From Candidatus Fonsibacter lacus (GTDB lineage Bacteria > Pseudomonadota > Gammaproteobacteria > Burkholderiales > Burkholderiaceae_C): DNA of 37,470 nt. Below the pieces are notes generated by a model. That model saw only the letters and a program-made list of their open reading frames with translations, did not search any database and had not been told where the DNA came from. The stretch covers positions 1 to 37,470 of the forward strand of contig RFXW01000003.1 of the NCBI GenBank assembly GCA_009921245.1. Reading direction: 5' to 3'. Made by a program: the position numbers and the translations under genes. Positions 29,174-37,123 of this stretch are shown one piece after another (position 1 is the stretch's first letter; each line of letters starts with the position of its first letter).

Positions 29174-30066
29174 GGCAAAGGGTATTCTGCCTCCAGCCAC
29201 GCGTCCACGCCGCGCTGCCACGGCATGGGCTGCACGCCAAAGGTTTGGTGCAGTAGGCTGCAGTCGAGTCGCGAGTTCATGGGGCGCGCGGCGCGCGTGG
29301 CGTAGGCGGCGCTGGCAACCGGCTCGGGGCGTTGCACGCGCCATGGCAAATCAGGCGCACGCTGCTGCGCCCCTTGCAATACGTAGGCCGCGTAATCGCA
29401 CCAAGTGGTCTGCCCAGCAGCCGCGGCGTGATACACACCTTGCACACCGTGCGCCATGGCGTGTGGCAGCGCCGCCAACACCACCTGCGCCAGCCAAGGT
29501 GCGTAGGTTGGCGCGCCCCATTGATCGTTCACCACTTGCAACCGGTCACGGCTTTGCGCAAGTTGCACCATGGTGCGGGCGAAATTGGCGTGCGCGGCAG
29601 CAAACACCCAACTGGTGCGAAAAATCAAATGCTTGGCACCACTGTTGCCCACCATTTGCTCACCCAACCATTTGCTTTGGCCGTAGGCGTTACAAGGCGC
29701 GCAGGCGTCTTGCTCGCGCCACGGCGTGTCACCCCTGCCATCAAATACGTAGTCGGTAGAAAAATGCACCAGCCAAGCGCCCACCTCACGAGCCGCCTCG
29801 GCCATGGCCGCTGGCGCCAGCGCGTTGACTTGCTGCGCCAGTTCAGGCTCATCTTCGGCGCGATCCACTTGGGTGTAGGCCGCGGCATTAAAAACCACCT
29901 CGGGTCGCCAATCGCGTATGGTTTGGGCCATGCCGTTGCGGTTTAGCAAATCACCGCACGCGGGTGCGCTGTGTCTATGCAACGCCAGCACGGTGGCCGT
30001 GCCCTGCAGTTGATGCACCAGGGCTTGGCCCAGTTGCCCATTGGCACCAAACACCAAAGCTCTCAC
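29170..30066 (-). CDS. rfbD: dTDP-4-dehydrorhamnose reductase
   Basis: RfbD reduces dTDP-4-keto-L-rhamnose to dTDP-L-rhamnose. The GTG start gives (M)RALVFGANGQLGQALVHQL, a GxxGxxG nucleotide motif, and overlaps the rfbB stop (GTGA). Reductase features are NAAAYTQVDRAEDEP, the catalytic YGQSK and STDYVFDGRGDTPW. It has 298 residues, the usual size. It is translationally coupled to rfbB and rfbC. Confidence 0.97.
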   Translation of the reverse strand: MRALVFGANGQLGQALVHQLQGTATVLALHRHSAPACGDLLNRNGMAQTIRDWRPEVVFNAAAYTQVDRAEDEPELAQQVNALAPAAMAEAAREVGAWLVHFSTDYVFDGRGDTPWREQDACAPCNAYGQSKWLGEQMVGNSGAKHLIFRTSWVFAAAHANFARTMVQLAQSRDRLQVVNDQWGAPTYAPWLAQVVLAALPHAMAHGVQGVYHAAAAGQTTWCDYAAYVLQGAQQRAPDLPWRVQRPEPVASAAYATRAARPMNSRLDCSLLHQTFGVQPMPWQRGVDAWLEAEYPLP

Positions 30067-31145
30067 GCGCCGCCGCCGTATTGCGTTTGCATCCAATCGC
30101 GGTAGGCGCCGCTGCGTACCCGCGCCACCCAATCGGGGTTGTCTAGGTACCAACGCAGGGTTTTTTCAATACCCGTGGCAAAGGTCTCTTTGGGTTTCCA
30201 ACCCAGCTCGTTGGCCATGCGTGAGGCGTCAATGGCGTAGCGCCGGTCGTGCCCGGGTCGATCCGCAACATGCGTGATTTGGGTGGTGTACGACTGACCA
30301 TCGGCGCGCGGCCGGCTTTGATCAAGCAGCGTGCACAGCGTGTGAACAATATCCAGGTTGGCCATTTCATTCCAACCGCCCACGTTGTAATGCTCACCCA
30401 CGCGGCCTTGCTTAAGCACCACACGAATCGCGTCGCAGTGGTCTCCCACATACAACCAATCGCGTATTTGCTGACCATCGCCGTAGATGGGCAACGGCTT
30501 GCCGTCTAGGGCATTGGCAATCACCAGCGGGATCAGTTTTTCCGGAAACTGGTAAGGGCCGTAGTTGTTGCTGCAGTGCGTGGTCAGCACGGGCAAGCCA
30601 TAGGTGTGATGCCATGCCCGCACCAAATGATCGGCCGCGGCCTTGCTGGCGGCGTAGGGGCTGTTGGGCTCAAACCGATGGCGCTCGGTAAACGGCGCGT
30701 CTTGCGGCTGCAACGTACCGTACACCTCGTCGGTGCTGACTTGTAACCAACGAAACTGGGCTTGATCGGTAGGGTCCAACCCACCGTGGTAGGCCCGGGC
30801 TTCTTCCAGCAGGGCAAAGGTGGCGCCTATGTTGGTGTCAATGAACGCCTGCGGCCCCAAAATGGAGCGATCCACGTGACTCTCGGCAGCAAAATTAATG
30901 ATCGCGCAAGGGCGGTGCGCCAGCAGCAGCTCGCGCATGCGCGGGCGGTCACCCATGTCGGCGTGCACCCATACGTGACGCGGGTTATCCAACACCGCGC
31001 TTAAATTGTCTAAATTACCGGCGTAGGTGAGTTTGTCCACGTTCACCACAACCGGCGCGTCGGGCTGGGCCAGCCAATCGAGCACAAAGTGGCTGCCAAT
31101 GAAACCGGCGCCGCCGGTCACCAAGATGCTGTCCGTGGTTTTCAT
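30063..31145 (-). CDS. rfbB: dTDP-glucose 4,6-dehydratase
   Basis: RfbB converts dTDP-glucose to its 4-keto-6-deoxy form. It has the extended-SDR motif VTGGAGFIGSHFVLDWL, the substrate segment NFAAESHVDRSI, the catalytic TDEVYG and YAASKAAADH, and NNYGPYQFPEKLIPL. The 360-residue length is normal. It starts 9 nt after yggS. The glucose-1-phosphate thymidylyltransferase gene (rfbA), often in this cluster, is missing between these genes. Confidence 0.98.
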   Translation of the reverse strand: MKTTDSILVTGGAGFIGSHFVLDWLAQPDAPVVVNVDKLTYAGNLDNLSAVLDNPRHVWVHADMGDRPRMRELLLAHRPCAIINFAAESHVDRSILGPQAFIDTNIGATFALLEEARAYHGGLDPTDQAQFRWLQVSTDEVYGTLQPQDAPFTERHRFEPNSPYAASKAAADHLVRAWHHTYGLPVLTTHCSNNYGPYQFPEKLIPLVIANALDGKPLPIYGDGQQIRDWLYVGDHCDAIRVVLKQGRVGEHYNVGGWNEMANLDIVHTLCTLLDQSRPRADGQSYTTQITHVADRPGHDRRYAIDASRMANELGWKPKETFATGIEKTLRWYLDNPDWVARVRSGAYRDWMQTQYGGGA

Positions 31146-31154
31146 GTGCGCATG

Positions 31155-31886
31155 CTAGCGCACCGATGGCGCTGCCACGCGCCGCCCAAAAATTGCGGAA
31201 CCCACACGCACCATGGTGGCGCCGCAGGCGATCGCGTCTTCCAAGTCTTCGCTCATGCCCATGGACAGGGTATCGACCGGCCAGCCGCGCTGCTGCCACT
31301 GCGCAAACAATTCGGCGGCACGCGCAAAATTGGCGCGTCGGGCCTGCGCCGTGGGCTGCGGGTCTGGGATACACATCAGGCCACGCAGCTGCAAGCCAGG
31401 CAATTGATTGACCGATTCGGCCAAGTCTGTGGCCTGCGCCCATGCCACCCCTGACTTGGTTGGGCCTGCGTCAACGTTGACCTGTATGCACACCTGCAGC
31501 GGCGGCTGGGTTGCCGCCCGACCTTGGCTTAAACGCTGGGCAATTTTTAAGCGATCGATGCTTTGCACCCAATCAAAATGCTCGGCCACCAACTTGGCTT
31601 TGTTGCTTTGAATCGGGCCAATGCAGTGCCACACCACGTTCGCTTGCAAGGCGCGCAGCGCCTGTATTTTTTCTACACCCTCTTGCACGTAGTTCTCGCC
31701 AAGGGCCGCCTGCCCGGCCTGCACCACCGGCCACACCGCTTGCGCATTAAATGTTTTGGAAACCGCCAACAGCGCCACGCTGTGTGGGTCGCGGCCTGCG
31801 GCCAAGGCGGCCGCCGCCACCCGAGCGCGCACCGCGTGCCACGCCGCCACCGGATCGAACGCAAAAGGGTTGGGAGAAACGCCCAT
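31155..31886 (-). CDS. yggS: YggS/PROSC-family pyridoxal-phosphate homeostasis protein
   Basis: YggS binds PLP without known enzymatic turnover and balances B6 vitamers and amino-acid pools. The start MGVSPNPFAFDPVAAWHAVR (243 residues) has GGAG upstream. The PLP lysine is in LLAVSKTF. Other family motifs are LGENYVQEGVEKI, WHCIGPIQSNK, VNVDAGPTKSG and LSMGMSEDLEDAI. It precedes the rhamnose genes on the same strand by 9 nt, probably a chance operon partner, and faces a divergent dehydrogenase gene. Confidence 0.95.
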   Translation of the reverse strand: MGVSPNPFAFDPVAAWHAVRARVAAAALAAGRDPHSVALLAVSKTFNAQAVWPVVQAGQAALGENYVQEGVEKIQALRALQANVVWHCIGPIQSNKAKLVAEHFDWVQSIDRLKIAQRLSQGRAATQPPLQVCIQVNVDAGPTKSGVAWAQATDLAESVNQLPGLQLRGLMCIPDPQPTAQARRANFARAAELFAQWQQRGWPVDTLSMGMSEDLEDAIACGATMVRVGSAIFGRRVAAPSVR

Positions 31887-31945
31887 GGTCGTAAGATACT
31901 CCACTTGAGAACCCTTATTTTCAACCAACCTACAAGCGCACCGCC

Positions 31946-32875
31946 ATGGCTTCATTTCAAACCAAAGACTACCCCACCACCGCACCGAAGTCGGTTGCGT
32001 TTCTTGGCCTAGGCGTCATGGGTTATCCCATGGCGGCGCATTTGGCGCTGGCTGGTCACCGTGTCACGGTGTACAACCGCACCGCGGCCAAAGCCCACGC
32101 TTGGGTGGACGAACTTAAAGGGGCAGGTGTGGCGCCGAGCCAATTGCACCAGGCCGACACCCCGCGGCTGGCGGCCGCACAGGCTGACATGGTGTTTGTA
32201 TGTGTGGGCAACGACAACGACTTGCGTGGCGTGGTGTTGGGTCAAGACGGGGCGCTGGCAGGCATGGCCGCTGGCAGTTACTTGGTTGACCACACCACCG
32301 CCTCGGCCGATGTGGCGCGTGAGCTCGCAGGCTTGGCGCGTGCGCAACAGGTGGGCATGATCGATGCCCCGGTCTCTGGCGGGCAAGCGGGCGCGCAGCG
32401 TGGCGCGCTGACGGTGATGTGCGGCGGCAACCAAGCCGACTTCGACGCGGTGCAACCGGTGGCCATGGCGTTTGCACGGGCATTCACGCGCATGGGCGAA
32501 AGCGGCGCAGGCCAATTAACCAAAATGGTGAATCAAATTTGTATTGCTGGCCTGGTGCAGGGTTTAAGCGAAGCCATGGCCTTTGGCGAGCGCGCCGGCT
32601 TGGACATGGCGCAGGTGCTGGAGGTGATTGGGCAAGGCGCGGCGCAAAGCTGGCAAATGGACAACCGGGGCCAAACCATGGTGGCCGACACCTTTGATTT
32701 TGGTTTTGCCGTGGACTGGATGCGTAAAGACTTGAGCTTGGTTATGGACGAGGCCAGACGCAACGGCGCCCAGGTGCCCGTAACCGCCTTGGTTGACCAG
32801 TTTTACGCGGACGTGCAGGCCATGGGCGGCGGGCGCTGGGACACCTCAAGCCTGGTGCGCCGCCTGCGGCGCTAG
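31946..32875 (+). CDS. Beta-hydroxyacid dehydrogenase (3-hydroxyisobutyrate dehydrogenase family)
   Basis: The enzyme has an N-terminal NAD(P)-binding motif (FLGLGVMGYPMAAHLALAGH), the substrate motif DAPVSGGQAGAQRGALTVM and the catalytic lysine in LTKMVNQI. The C-terminal helical domain ends GRWDTSSLVRRL. At 309 residues it fits 3-hydroxyisobutyrate, tartronate semialdehyde or related dehydrogenases. Context does not decide the substrate. It is a single gene divergent from yggS, and its stop lies 3 nt from convergent dolP. Confidence 0.92.
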   Translation: MASFQTKDYPTTAPKSVAFLGLGVMGYPMAAHLALAGHRVTVYNRTAAKAHAWVDELKGAGVAPSQLHQADTPRLAAAQADMVFVCVGNDNDLRGVVLGQDGALAGMAAGSYLVDHTTASADVARELAGLARAQQVGMIDAPVSGGQAGAQRGALTVMCGGNQADFDAVQPVAMAFARAFTRMGESGAGQLTKMVNQICIAGLVQGLSEAMAFGERAGLDMAQVLEVIGQGAAQSWQMDNRGQTMVADTFDFGFAVDWMRKDLSLVMDEARRNGAQVPVTALVDQFYADVQAMGGGRWDTSSLVRRLRR

Positions 32876-32878
32876 GCC

Positions 32879-33526
32879 TTACTTGGGCACGGGCTCAGCG
32901 GGTTTTGGCTGAGCCGGTGGCGTGAGCTGGCGCAGCTGCTCTTCTGAGATCAACTCAAACACTTGCACCACCCGTTGCACGCCCGAGAACGAGCGCACCG
33001 CCTCGGTTGCCAGGTCGGCCTCGCGCTTGGTCACAATGCCCATAAGGTACACCGAGCCGCGCTCAGACGTGATCGAAATGGCATTGGGGTCGAGTCCGCG
33101 CGTGGTGAGCAATCGCGCGCGCACCCCAGTGCTTAACAACACATCGCTTGAGCGTTGCATCATGGATGAAGGCCCGGCAATGGCCAAATCGTTGTGAATC
33201 AGTGCGATGTTTTCGATTTGGCGCACAATTTTTTCGGCGTTTTCTTTGTCTTTTTGCGTGGGCACCTCGCCGGTTAGCAACACCCGGCGATTGAAACTGC
33301 TCACGTTGACGTTGACTTTTTCACCCAAGGTTTTTTGAATCGAGCCACCTGCCTTGAGTTCAATGCGTTTATCCTCAAGTTGTGCCCCCGCCGTGCGCCG
33401 ATCCGACGCCACAAAGGCCGTTGTGGCCGCAGCCCCGCCCACCACCAGCGGCGCGCATGCGCTTAGCCACGGGCCCGCCAACAGCGCCGCCAACAAGGCC
33501 ACCAGGGTTGTGTGTTTAGTCGTCAC
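32879..33526 (-). CDS. dolP: BON-domain outer-membrane lipoprotein (DolP/YraP-like)
   Basis: A signal peptide with lipobox (WLSACAPL) is followed by two BON domains. The first covers about residues 65-120 (VNVNVSSFNRRVLLTGEVPT, then IENIALIHNDLAIAGPS), the second about 125-190 (NAISITSERGSVYLMGIVTK, then AVRSFSGVQRVVQVFELIS). DolP binds anionic phospholipid and supports outer-membrane integrity and BAM function. The tail is Pro/Lys-rich. The ATG overlaps the stop of the SIS gene upstream, as in the yraN-diaA-yraP order of E. coli. Confidence 0.92.
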   Translation of the reverse strand: MTTKHTTLVALLAALLAGPWLSACAPLVVGGAAATTAFVASDRRTAGAQLEDKRIELKAGGSIQKTLGEKVNVNVSSFNRRVLLTGEVPTQKDKENAEKIVRQIENIALIHNDLAIAGPSSMMQRSSDVLLSTGVRARLLTTRGLDPNAISITSERGSVYLMGIVTKREADLATEAVRSFSGVQRVVQVFELISEEQLRQLTPPAQPKPAEPVPK

Positions 33527-34101
33527 GCGGTCTCTCCCTCGGCTGAGTCATTGCCTAAAAGTTGTAAGTCTAGCCCATCGGCCAACCCCTGCAGCGCCAT
33601 AAGCAAAAGCAGGTGTGCCTGCCCGCTGCGGGTTGCCGGCAGCGCCACGCACCAGTCGGTATCCAACAAGGTCTGCTGCAAGCGGGGCGCCGGGCCAGCC
33701 AACAGCACCGCCAGTTGCAACTCCTGTTGTCGGGCCACTTCCACCGCCTGCGCCAGCATCGCATCGTCCACGCCTGTGCCCAGCAACAAAATCATGTCTT
33801 CGCTGCCCAGCAAGGTGCGTAAGGTTGCGGCCAAACGCGGGCCATCGCCACCCGGTGGCGGCAGGGTTTGCACCGCCAGTCCGGGCCTGTCGCGCTCAAA
33901 GCCATGGCGCAAAATATCGGCGCCGTACATGGCCAGCGCCGCCGCAGGGCCATCGCCCAAACACCAAAGCCGCCCGCCGGTGGTGATCACCGAGGTTGCC
34001 ATTTGCACCAATTCGGGCAAGCGCTGCGCCACGGTGGGCGCGTGTTGATAAAGCCAATCGGCGTGGTCCACCACCCGTTGTTGCACACGTTGAGTCAGCA
34101 T
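33523..34101 (-). CDS. SIS-domain protein, DiaA/GmhA-like
   Basis: This 192-residue protein lies between yraN and dolP, where E. coli has diaA, the DnaA-binding initiation regulator. It keeps the SIS fold outline (TSVITTGGRLWCLGDGPAAA, YGADILRHGFERDRPGLAVQ, ILLLGTG and a C-terminal helix GLADGLDLQLLG). The usual GNGxSA loop is replaced by LGDGPAAA, and the second Ser/Thr-rich loop is weak. It may bind sugar phosphate poorly or only interact with DnaA. The DiaA role is inferred from position and size. Confidence 0.78.
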   Translation of the reverse strand: MLTQRVQQRVVDHADWLYQHAPTVAQRLPELVQMATSVITTGGRLWCLGDGPAAALAMYGADILRHGFERDRPGLAVQTLPPPGGDGPRLAATLRTLLGSEDMILLLGTGVDDAMLAQAVEVARQQELQLAVLLAGPAPRLQQTLLDTDWCVALPATRSGQAHLLLLMALQGLADGLDLQLLGNDSAEGETA

Positions 34102-34154
34102 GCCTGAATGATAGGGTGATTCAGGGTGTGCGTGCAGCCACCCGGCGGCGCGGG

Positions 34155-34556
34155 TTATGCCGCATCAAACGCCGCGCGCAACCACTGGGGGGCGGGGTGT
34201 TGATCCTGGCGCCAATCGCCGTCAAAGGTCACCACATCAAAGCGACACGGCGGCGGCTCGCGCAGCCGGGCAAGGTAAAAACGGGCAGCCCAAATCAAGC
34301 GCGCCTGTTTGCGCCGATCAACCGAGGCCGCCGCCCCGCCATGGTGCATGCGGCCACGGCGGCGCACCTCAACAAACACCACCGTGCCGTCGGGCTCAAG
34401 CATAATCAAGTCGATCTCGCCACCGCCCCGACCCGGCGTTTTAAAGTTTCGCTGCAACAGCTTTAAGCCTGCGCGCTGTAACCAGGCCAACGCCACGTCT
34501 TCAGCTTGTTGCCCACGGCTTGTGGCCGTCTCCACCTTGCTCGGTGTTTTCGTCAT
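34155..34556 (-). CDS. yraN: YraN-family (UPF0102) endonuclease-like protein
   Basis: A 133-residue protein with a nuclease-type core: RGQQAEDVALAWLQRAGLKL, then NFKTPGRGGGEIDLIMLEPD and VVFVEVRRRG. The E-x-D-L and V-F-V-E-V-R pattern resembles PD-(D/E)XK restriction-like folds. Biological role is poorly known. Its ATG shares two bases with the ATG of divergent rsmI, so the genes have no intergenic region. It is upstream of the SIS gene and dolP. Confidence 0.93.
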   Translation of the reverse strand: MTKTPSKVETATSRGQQAEDVALAWLQRAGLKLLQRNFKTPGRGGGEIDLIMLEPDGTVVFVEVRRRGRMHHGGAAASVDRRKQARLIWAARFYLARLREPPPCRFDVVTFDGDWRQDQHPAPQWLRAAFDAA

Positions 34557-34557
34557 G
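34554..34557. other. Overlapping start codons of divergent yraN and rsmI
   Basis: The palindrome CATG provides ATG for yraN on the minus strand (34556-34554) and ATG for rsmI on the plus strand (34555-34557). Each promoter and leader must therefore lie inside the other coding region, unless one gene uses another start. Confidence 0.8.
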
Positions 34558-35463
34558 TCCCAACCCCCTGATCTTTTTTTGGCTATCGCGCCGCTTACGG
34601 CAGCCCAAGATTATCCAGCGCCGGCGCTGTACATGGTGGCCACACCCATAGGCAATTTGGCCGACATCACGCTGCGCGCGCTGCACGTGCTGCAACAAGC
34701 CGACACCGTGTTTTGCGAAGACACCCGTCAGGGCGCGGCGCTGCTGCGCGCCTACGGTTTGCACAAGCCCACGCTGGCGCTGCATCAGCACAATGAACAT
34801 CAGGCCACAACGCAGGTGTTGGCGCGCCTTGAAGCGGGGCAGCGGGTGGCCTATGTCAGCGACGCCGGCACCCCCGGCATCAGCGACCCCGGTGCCCGCC
34901 TGTGCGCCACGGTGCAAGACGCGGGCTGGCGCGTGCTGCCCCTGCCCGGGGCCAGCAGCGTAACGGCGTTACTTGGCGCGTGTGGCGCCTTGGCCAACGA
35001 TGGGCGGTTTGTCTTTGTTGGGTTTTTGCCCGCCAAAGGGGCGGCGCGTCAGCACACCATTGATGCACTGATGCAAGAACCCCGCGCCTGCGTGCTGCTT
35101 GAAGCGCCGCACCGCATGACTGCCTTGGCGCAAGCCTTGGTGCCACTGGGTCAACGCCGGGTTAGCGTAGGACGCGAGCTCACCAAACGTTTTGAAACCA
35201 TCGCCACCCTTACCTGCGCCGAGCTGCCGCAGTGGCTTACGCTTGGCCAAGCCAGCCGGGGCGAATGGGTGCTGGCCTTGCACGGTCAAAGCGCCAACGA
35301 CACGGACGATGCCCCGGCCCTTAACGACCACGCCCTGCGTTTGATTGACGCGCTCAACCCTTTGCTTGGCCCCAGCGATGTCGCACGCGTGGTGGCGCAG
35401 ACCCACGGCGTGACCCGCCGCACCGCCTACGACGCGGCCTGCCTAAGACGCAAGAACAACTAA
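34555..35463 (+). CDS. rsmI: 16S rRNA (cytidine-1402-2'-O)-methyltransferase RsmI
   Basis: RsmI 2'-O-methylates C1402 near the ribosomal P site. The start MSQPPDLFLAIAPLTAAQDY gives 302 residues; the longer track ORF is antisense to yraN. Tetrapyrrole-methylase-fold motifs follow in order: YMVATPIGNLADITLRAL, FCEDTRQGAALL, SDAGTPGISDPGAR, LPLPGASSVTALLGACG and GFLPAKGAARQ. The C-terminal part has the helix-turn-helix-like GVTRRTAYDAA of the family. Its TAA overlaps the convergent exonuclease stop. Confidence 0.95.
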   Translation: MSQPPDLFLAIAPLTAAQDYPAPALYMVATPIGNLADITLRALHVLQQADTVFCEDTRQGAALLRAYGLHKPTLALHQHNEHQATTQVLARLEAGQRVAYVSDAGTPGISDPGARLCATVQDAGWRVLPLPGASSVTALLGACGALANDGRFVFVGFLPAKGAARQHTIDALMQEPRACVLLEAPHRMTALAQALVPLGQRRVSVGRELTKRFETIATLTCAELPQWLTLGQASRGEWVLALHGQSANDTDDAPALNDHALRLIDALNPLLGPSDVARVVAQTHGVTRRTAYDAACLRRKNN

Positions 35464-36380
35464 GGCGGCAACGGCAGCGTGCGCCACTCGCCTTCGCGGC
35501 GGCTGTAACGCTGTTGCGCGGGTAACTGTTCAAGCTGCAGCTGGGCGCGGCGCGAACCATACACCTGGGCGCGCAGCCACAACAACTCGGCGCCAAGTTC
35601 GTCATCGTTGGCCACGCGTCGCCACCACACCCGCCGGTCCCCATCCCACCGATAGCCGCGCGCCTTAAGCAAGTCTTTGCTTTCAAACGGCGAGCCGGTG
35701 GCGTAAAGCTTGTACGTTATCGCGTGCGCGGCCTGCGCCAGTTGCTGCCAACCGGTTTGGCCATCGGCTAACGGTTGCGACAGCACATGGATCAGCGCGT
35801 GTACATCGGTGTCGGCACGGTGCGCGTCGTAAAACATTCCAGCGGCAGCGGCCAGCGCCTCAAGCTTAAGGCTGCCCGCCGCAGCACCCCAATCCACGTC
35901 TTGCCACGAACAAACCCAAGCCGCCTGGGCAAACCACTCGCCCATGCCATCCACAAACGGGCGATCAAACGCGGCGTTGTGGGCCACCACCCAGTCCACC
36001 CCTTGCATCATCTGCGCCACGCGTGCATGGTTAAGCTGTTGGCCTTGCACCATGTCGTTGGTAATGCCTGTGAGCGCCGTAACCTCAGGCGCAATCGGGT
36101 GCTGCGGTTGCTGCAAGCCGCTGTAAAACGCCACCTCACCCACCGGCTGGCCGGTAGCCGGGTTGATGCTAAGCACCGCCAGCGCCAATTGAATCACCTC
36201 GGCCTGCTGCGGGTCCAGGCCGGTGGTTTCGGTATCCAACACCGCCACGCGCCACGCGTTAGCAGCCACCGCACCGCCAAAATTCAAGGTTTCGGGCACC
36301 CGCCGCAGCACGCGGTAGTCGGGGTGCTGTGCCAATTGATCCGCCATGGCGGCGGCCGCGGCATCGGTGAGATGTGTCAT
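35460..36380 (-). CDS. DEDDh 3'-5' exonuclease (DNA polymerase III epsilon-like) with extra C-terminal domain
   Basis: The exonuclease domain (about residues 40-205) shows VLDTETTGLDPQQAEVIQLA, the VAHNAAFDRPFVDGM block and HRADTDVHALI, covering the DEDDh residues. After it comes a region with SPFESKDLLKARGYRWDG and VWWRRV that I do not associate with DnaQ. It is not the replicative epsilon subunit, whose C-terminus binds alpha. The 306-residue start at 36380 lies 14 nt after tRNA-Arg on the same strand, with no clear ribosome site. A start at residue 12 is possible. Confidence 0.88.
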   Translation of the reverse strand: MTHLTDAAAAAMADQLAQHPDYRVLRRVPETLNFGGAVAANAWRVAVLDTETTGLDPQQAEVIQLALAVLSINPATGQPVGEVAFYSGLQQPQHPIAPEVTALTGITNDMVQGQQLNHARVAQMMQGVDWVVAHNAAFDRPFVDGMGEWFAQAAWVCSWQDVDWGAAAGSLKLEALAAAAGMFYDAHRADTDVHALIHVLSQPLADGQTGWQQLAQAAHAITYKLYATGSPFESKDLLKARGYRWDGDRRVWWRRVANDDELGAELLWLRAQVYGSRRAQLQLEQLPAQQRYSRREGEWRTLPLPP

Positions 36381-36394
36381 TCGTTGTTCGTTGG

Positions 36395-36470
36395 TGGCGC
36401 GGCTGGCGGGGATCGAACCCACGACCCTCGGCTTCGGAGGCCGATACTCTATCCACTGAGCTACAGCCGC
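36395..36470 (-). tRNA. tRNA-Arg (CCG)
   Basis: A 76-nt cloverleaf with acceptor stem GCGGCTG/CAGCCGC, D arm TAGCTCAGTGGATAGAG, anticodon loop CTCCGAA (anticodon CCG), T arm GTGGGTTCGATCCCC and encoded CCA. All stems pair. It reads CGG arginine codons. It is upstream of the exonuclease gene on the same strand. A small hairpin (CCCCC-GCGT-GGGGG on the plus strand, 36474-36487) precedes its 5' end. Confidence 0.97.
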
Positions 36471-36521
36471 GTGCCCCCGCGTGGGGGATACAAAACAAGA
36501 CCGCAGTGTACCAGTGGGCAG

Positions 36522-36549
36522 TTGGGCATGGGGCGCCGGTCGATATAAT
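36522..36549 (+). promoter_or_regulatory. Candidate promoter for the cytochrome gene
   Basis: A perfect TATAAT (36544-36549) is preceded by TTGGGC (three of six) at 16 nt. Initiation near 36557 would give a leader of about 40 nt before the cytochrome ATG. Confidence 0.5.
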
Positions 36550-36597
36550 CACTGGCTTCTATTTGAATCTTTTTGGCAGTTTGCCTCCTCCAGCCCC

Positions 36598-37089
36598 ATG
36601 AGCGACAACCACCATACCGGCCCCATCAAAACCCCCGCCCAGCTTTTTTGGGTATCGGTGGCGTCTTTTGTTATTCCAGTTTTTGTCATTATTGGATTGG
36701 TCACCTACGTCACGGCCAAGCCCAAGCCGGGGGCTGGCGCCACCAACGTTGAGGCGGCCACCTTGGCGCGTATTGCGCCGTTGGGCACGGTGCAGGTGCG
36801 CGACGCCAATCGGCCACTCACTGAAGGCTCGGTGGTATACGCCAACCAGTGTGCCGCGTGCCACACCGCCGGCGTGGCGGGCGCGCCCAAACTGGGCGAC
36901 CGCGCAGCCTGGGCGCCGCGTTTGGCGCTGGGCTACGACACCCTGCTCACCTCAGCCCTAAAGGGCAAAGGGGCCATGGCGGCGCAAGCGGGCGGCGAGT
37001 ACAACGACCTTGAAATCGGTCGTGCCGTGGTGCATATGACCAACGCCGCAGGCGCCAATTTCCCGGTGCCCCAAAAGCCCGCCCAGTAA
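36598..37089 (+). CDS. Membrane-anchored class I cytochrome c (cytochrome c5-like)
   Basis: The start MSDNHHTGPIKTPAQLFWVS gives 163 residues. An N-terminal hydrophobic segment (FWVSVASFVIPVFVIIGLV) likely anchors the protein in the inner membrane with the haem domain in the periplasm. The haem site is CAACH in ANQCAACHTAG, with the sixth-ligand methionine probably in VHMTNAAGANFP. A short linker (GAGATNVEAATLARI) joins anchor and domain. It may carry electrons to a terminal oxidase or another acceptor; the partner is not visible here. Confidence 0.92.
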   Translation: MSDNHHTGPIKTPAQLFWVSVASFVIPVFVIIGLVTYVTAKPKPGAGATNVEAATLARIAPLGTVQVRDANRPLTEGSVVYANQCAACHTAGVAGAPKLGDRAAWAPRLALGYDTLLTSALKGKGAMAAQAGGEYNDLEIGRAVVHMTNAAGANFPVPQKPAQ

Positions 37090-37123
37090 CGCCCCCAGCG
37101 GTTAGCCTGTTGCGGTTGGGTTT

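Noticed and set aside
28538-29305. 255-residue plus-strand ORF opposite rfbC
   Set aside because: Shadow of rfbC; it starts inside lrgB and shows no recognisable family.
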